5,725 nt of DNA from Candidatus Tayloriibacteriota bacterium (GTDB lineage: Bacteria; Patescibacteriota; Minisyncoccia; Phycocordibacterales; JAKAEA01), in NCBI GenBank assembly GCA_029288535.1, contig JARIGY010000090.1, forward strand, positions 1 to 5,725, given 5' to 3'. The notes beneath the pieces are model-generated. The model did not search any database, was not told the DNA's origin, and was given only the letters and a program-made list of their open reading frames with translations. Positions 5,098 to 5,725 of this stretch are shown one piece after another. Position 1 is the stretch's first letter, and every line of letters starts with the position of its first letter. Made by a program: the position numbers and the translations under genes.

Positions 5098-5725
5098 GCA
5101 GGACACATATATTACTGTCGGCATGGCTCTCGTCACTACGGCGATTTCCCTTATCATGCTGCCGCAGATAACAACCCATATTTCCGCTGAGGGAAAATCG
5201 GTTGCGCCGCTTTCGCAGCCTTCACCGTTCACTACGGTAACCGTGCAGGCAAAAGCCGTTTTCGTCTACGATGTCGCAACCGGCAAAACACTCTATGCAA
5301 AAAACGAAACAGAAGCTTTGCCGCTCGCGTCGCTCACCAAGATCATGACCGCCGTAACGGCAGCCGAGCTGGCTCCGCTTTCGACAATAGTCACCATCGA
5401 CAGCAAAAGCCTGGCCCAAAATGGCGACAGCGGACTCTATCTGTACGAACGCTGGAATCTAAAAACCCTTCTGCAATATACCTTGGTGGCTTCCTCGAAT
5501 GACGGCGCGATGGCTATAGCCTCGAGCCTCGGCACCGATTTTGTCGCCGCAATGAATGCCAAAGCGGAAAACATAGGCCTGACCAGCATGCATTTTTATA
5601 ATCCGTCTGGCCTGGACGAAAGCACGGTTCAGGCCGGCGCATTCGGTTCTGCGCAGGATGTGGCGCATCTCCTCGCATATGCTTTGCAGCATGACCGGCA
5701 GATCATCTGTCTCTTATACACATCT
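5090..5725 (+). CDS. D-alanyl-D-alanine carboxypeptidase (peptidase S11), 3'-truncated, last residues from adapter
   Basis: This is a penicillin-binding-protein family serine peptidase that removes the terminal D-alanine from peptidoglycan stem peptides outside the membrane. The frame is open to the window edge with 212 codons, but only about 205 are genomic; the terminal ICLLYTS comes from adapter sequence at 5707-5725. Residues about 8-25 form a hydrophobic signal or anchor segment. Mature features: AVFVYDVATGKTLYAKN (56-72), the catalytic SxxK motif SLTK at 81-84 (nucleophile Ser81, Lys84), SSN at 135-137 (SxN motif), and the family stretch HFYNPSGLDE at 168-177. The KTG motif expected further on is missing only because the sequence stops. 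The start ATG overlaps the scpB stop by 8 nt; ATGs at 5123 and 5156 are possible but would cut into or remove the signal segment. No leaderless-type promoter precedes it. The scpAB-carboxypeptidase order recalls scpA/scpB/dacB of Bacillus. The exact subfamily (dacA, dacB or dacF type) cannot be fixed. Confidence 0.92.
   Translation, partial: MSKQDTYITVGMALVTTAISLIMLPQITTHISAEGKSVAPLSQPSPFTTVTVQAKAVFVYDVATGKTLYAKNETEALPLASLTKIMTAVTAAELAPLSTIVTIDSKSLAQNGDSGLYLYERWNLKTLLQYTLVASSNDGAMAIASSLGTDFVAAMNAKAENIGLTSMHFYNPSGLDESTVQAGAFGSAQDVAHLLAYALQHDRQIICLLYTS
5707..5725 (+). other. Tn5/Nextera mosaic-end adapter (sequencing artefact)
   Basis: The final 19 bases, CTGTCTCTTATACACATCT, are exactly the reverse complement of the 19-bp Tn5 mosaic end used in tagmentation libraries. 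The position flush with the end of the sequence shows that it is untrimmed adapter at a contig end, not genomic DNA. True genomic sequence ends at or just before 5706. In frame it reads through the carboxypeptidase gene and adds the false C-terminus CLLYTS. Confidence 0.96.

Noticed and set aside
5707..5725. Possible real transposon end (Tn5-like) marking an insertion
   Set aside because: The hyperactive mosaic end is synthetic, sits exactly at the sequence edge, and has no target duplication or transposase. Library adapter is the simple explanation.

Overview
This is a densely packed bacterial window, with all genes on the + strand and roughly half G+C by eye. The layout suggests a small-genome lineage, most likely Patescibacteria (CPR). 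The supporting signs are an aspartyl-tRNA synthetase of bacterial type that lacks the usual inserted GAD domain, very short intergenic gaps, and promoters whose -10 box lies a few bases before the start codon with no Shine-Dalgarno site. The phylum is an inference; there is no rRNA gene or marker set to fix it.

Region by region. Positions 1-1727 hold aspS (aspartyl-tRNA synthetase), followed after 1 nt by a 95-residue hypothetical protein with an N-terminal membrane segment. Positions 1728-1966 hold a probable independent small transcription unit: a possible promoter, a strong Shine-Dalgarno site, a 32-codon ORF and an intrinsic terminator. The promoter of the next gene follows. Positions 1967-3769 encode a complete 600-residue ABC half-transporter of the exporter type. 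Positions 3788-5097 encode ScpA and ScpB, the non-SMC subunits of the bacterial condensin. Positions 5090 to the end hold the N-terminal part of a D-alanyl-D-alanine carboxypeptidase (peptidase family S11), overlapping scpB by 8 nt.

The genes cover translation (AspRS), export (ABC transporter), chromosome compaction and segregation (ScpAB) and cell-wall maturation (carboxypeptidase). The scpA-scpB-carboxypeptidase order resembles the scpA/scpB/dacB neighbourhood of Firmicutes.

Two points matter most. First, aspS, scpA and scpB each carry the same extended -10 motif (TGC followed by TANNNT); at scpA and scpB it ends exactly 6 nt before the ATG, which predicts leaderless mRNAs. Second, the last 19 bases (5707-5725) are exactly the Tn5/Nextera mosaic end. 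The window therefore ends in sequencing adapter, and the apparent C-terminus of the last protein is artificial. I found no mobile element, CRISPR array, tRNA or rRNA gene, and I do not see an entirely new multi-gene system.
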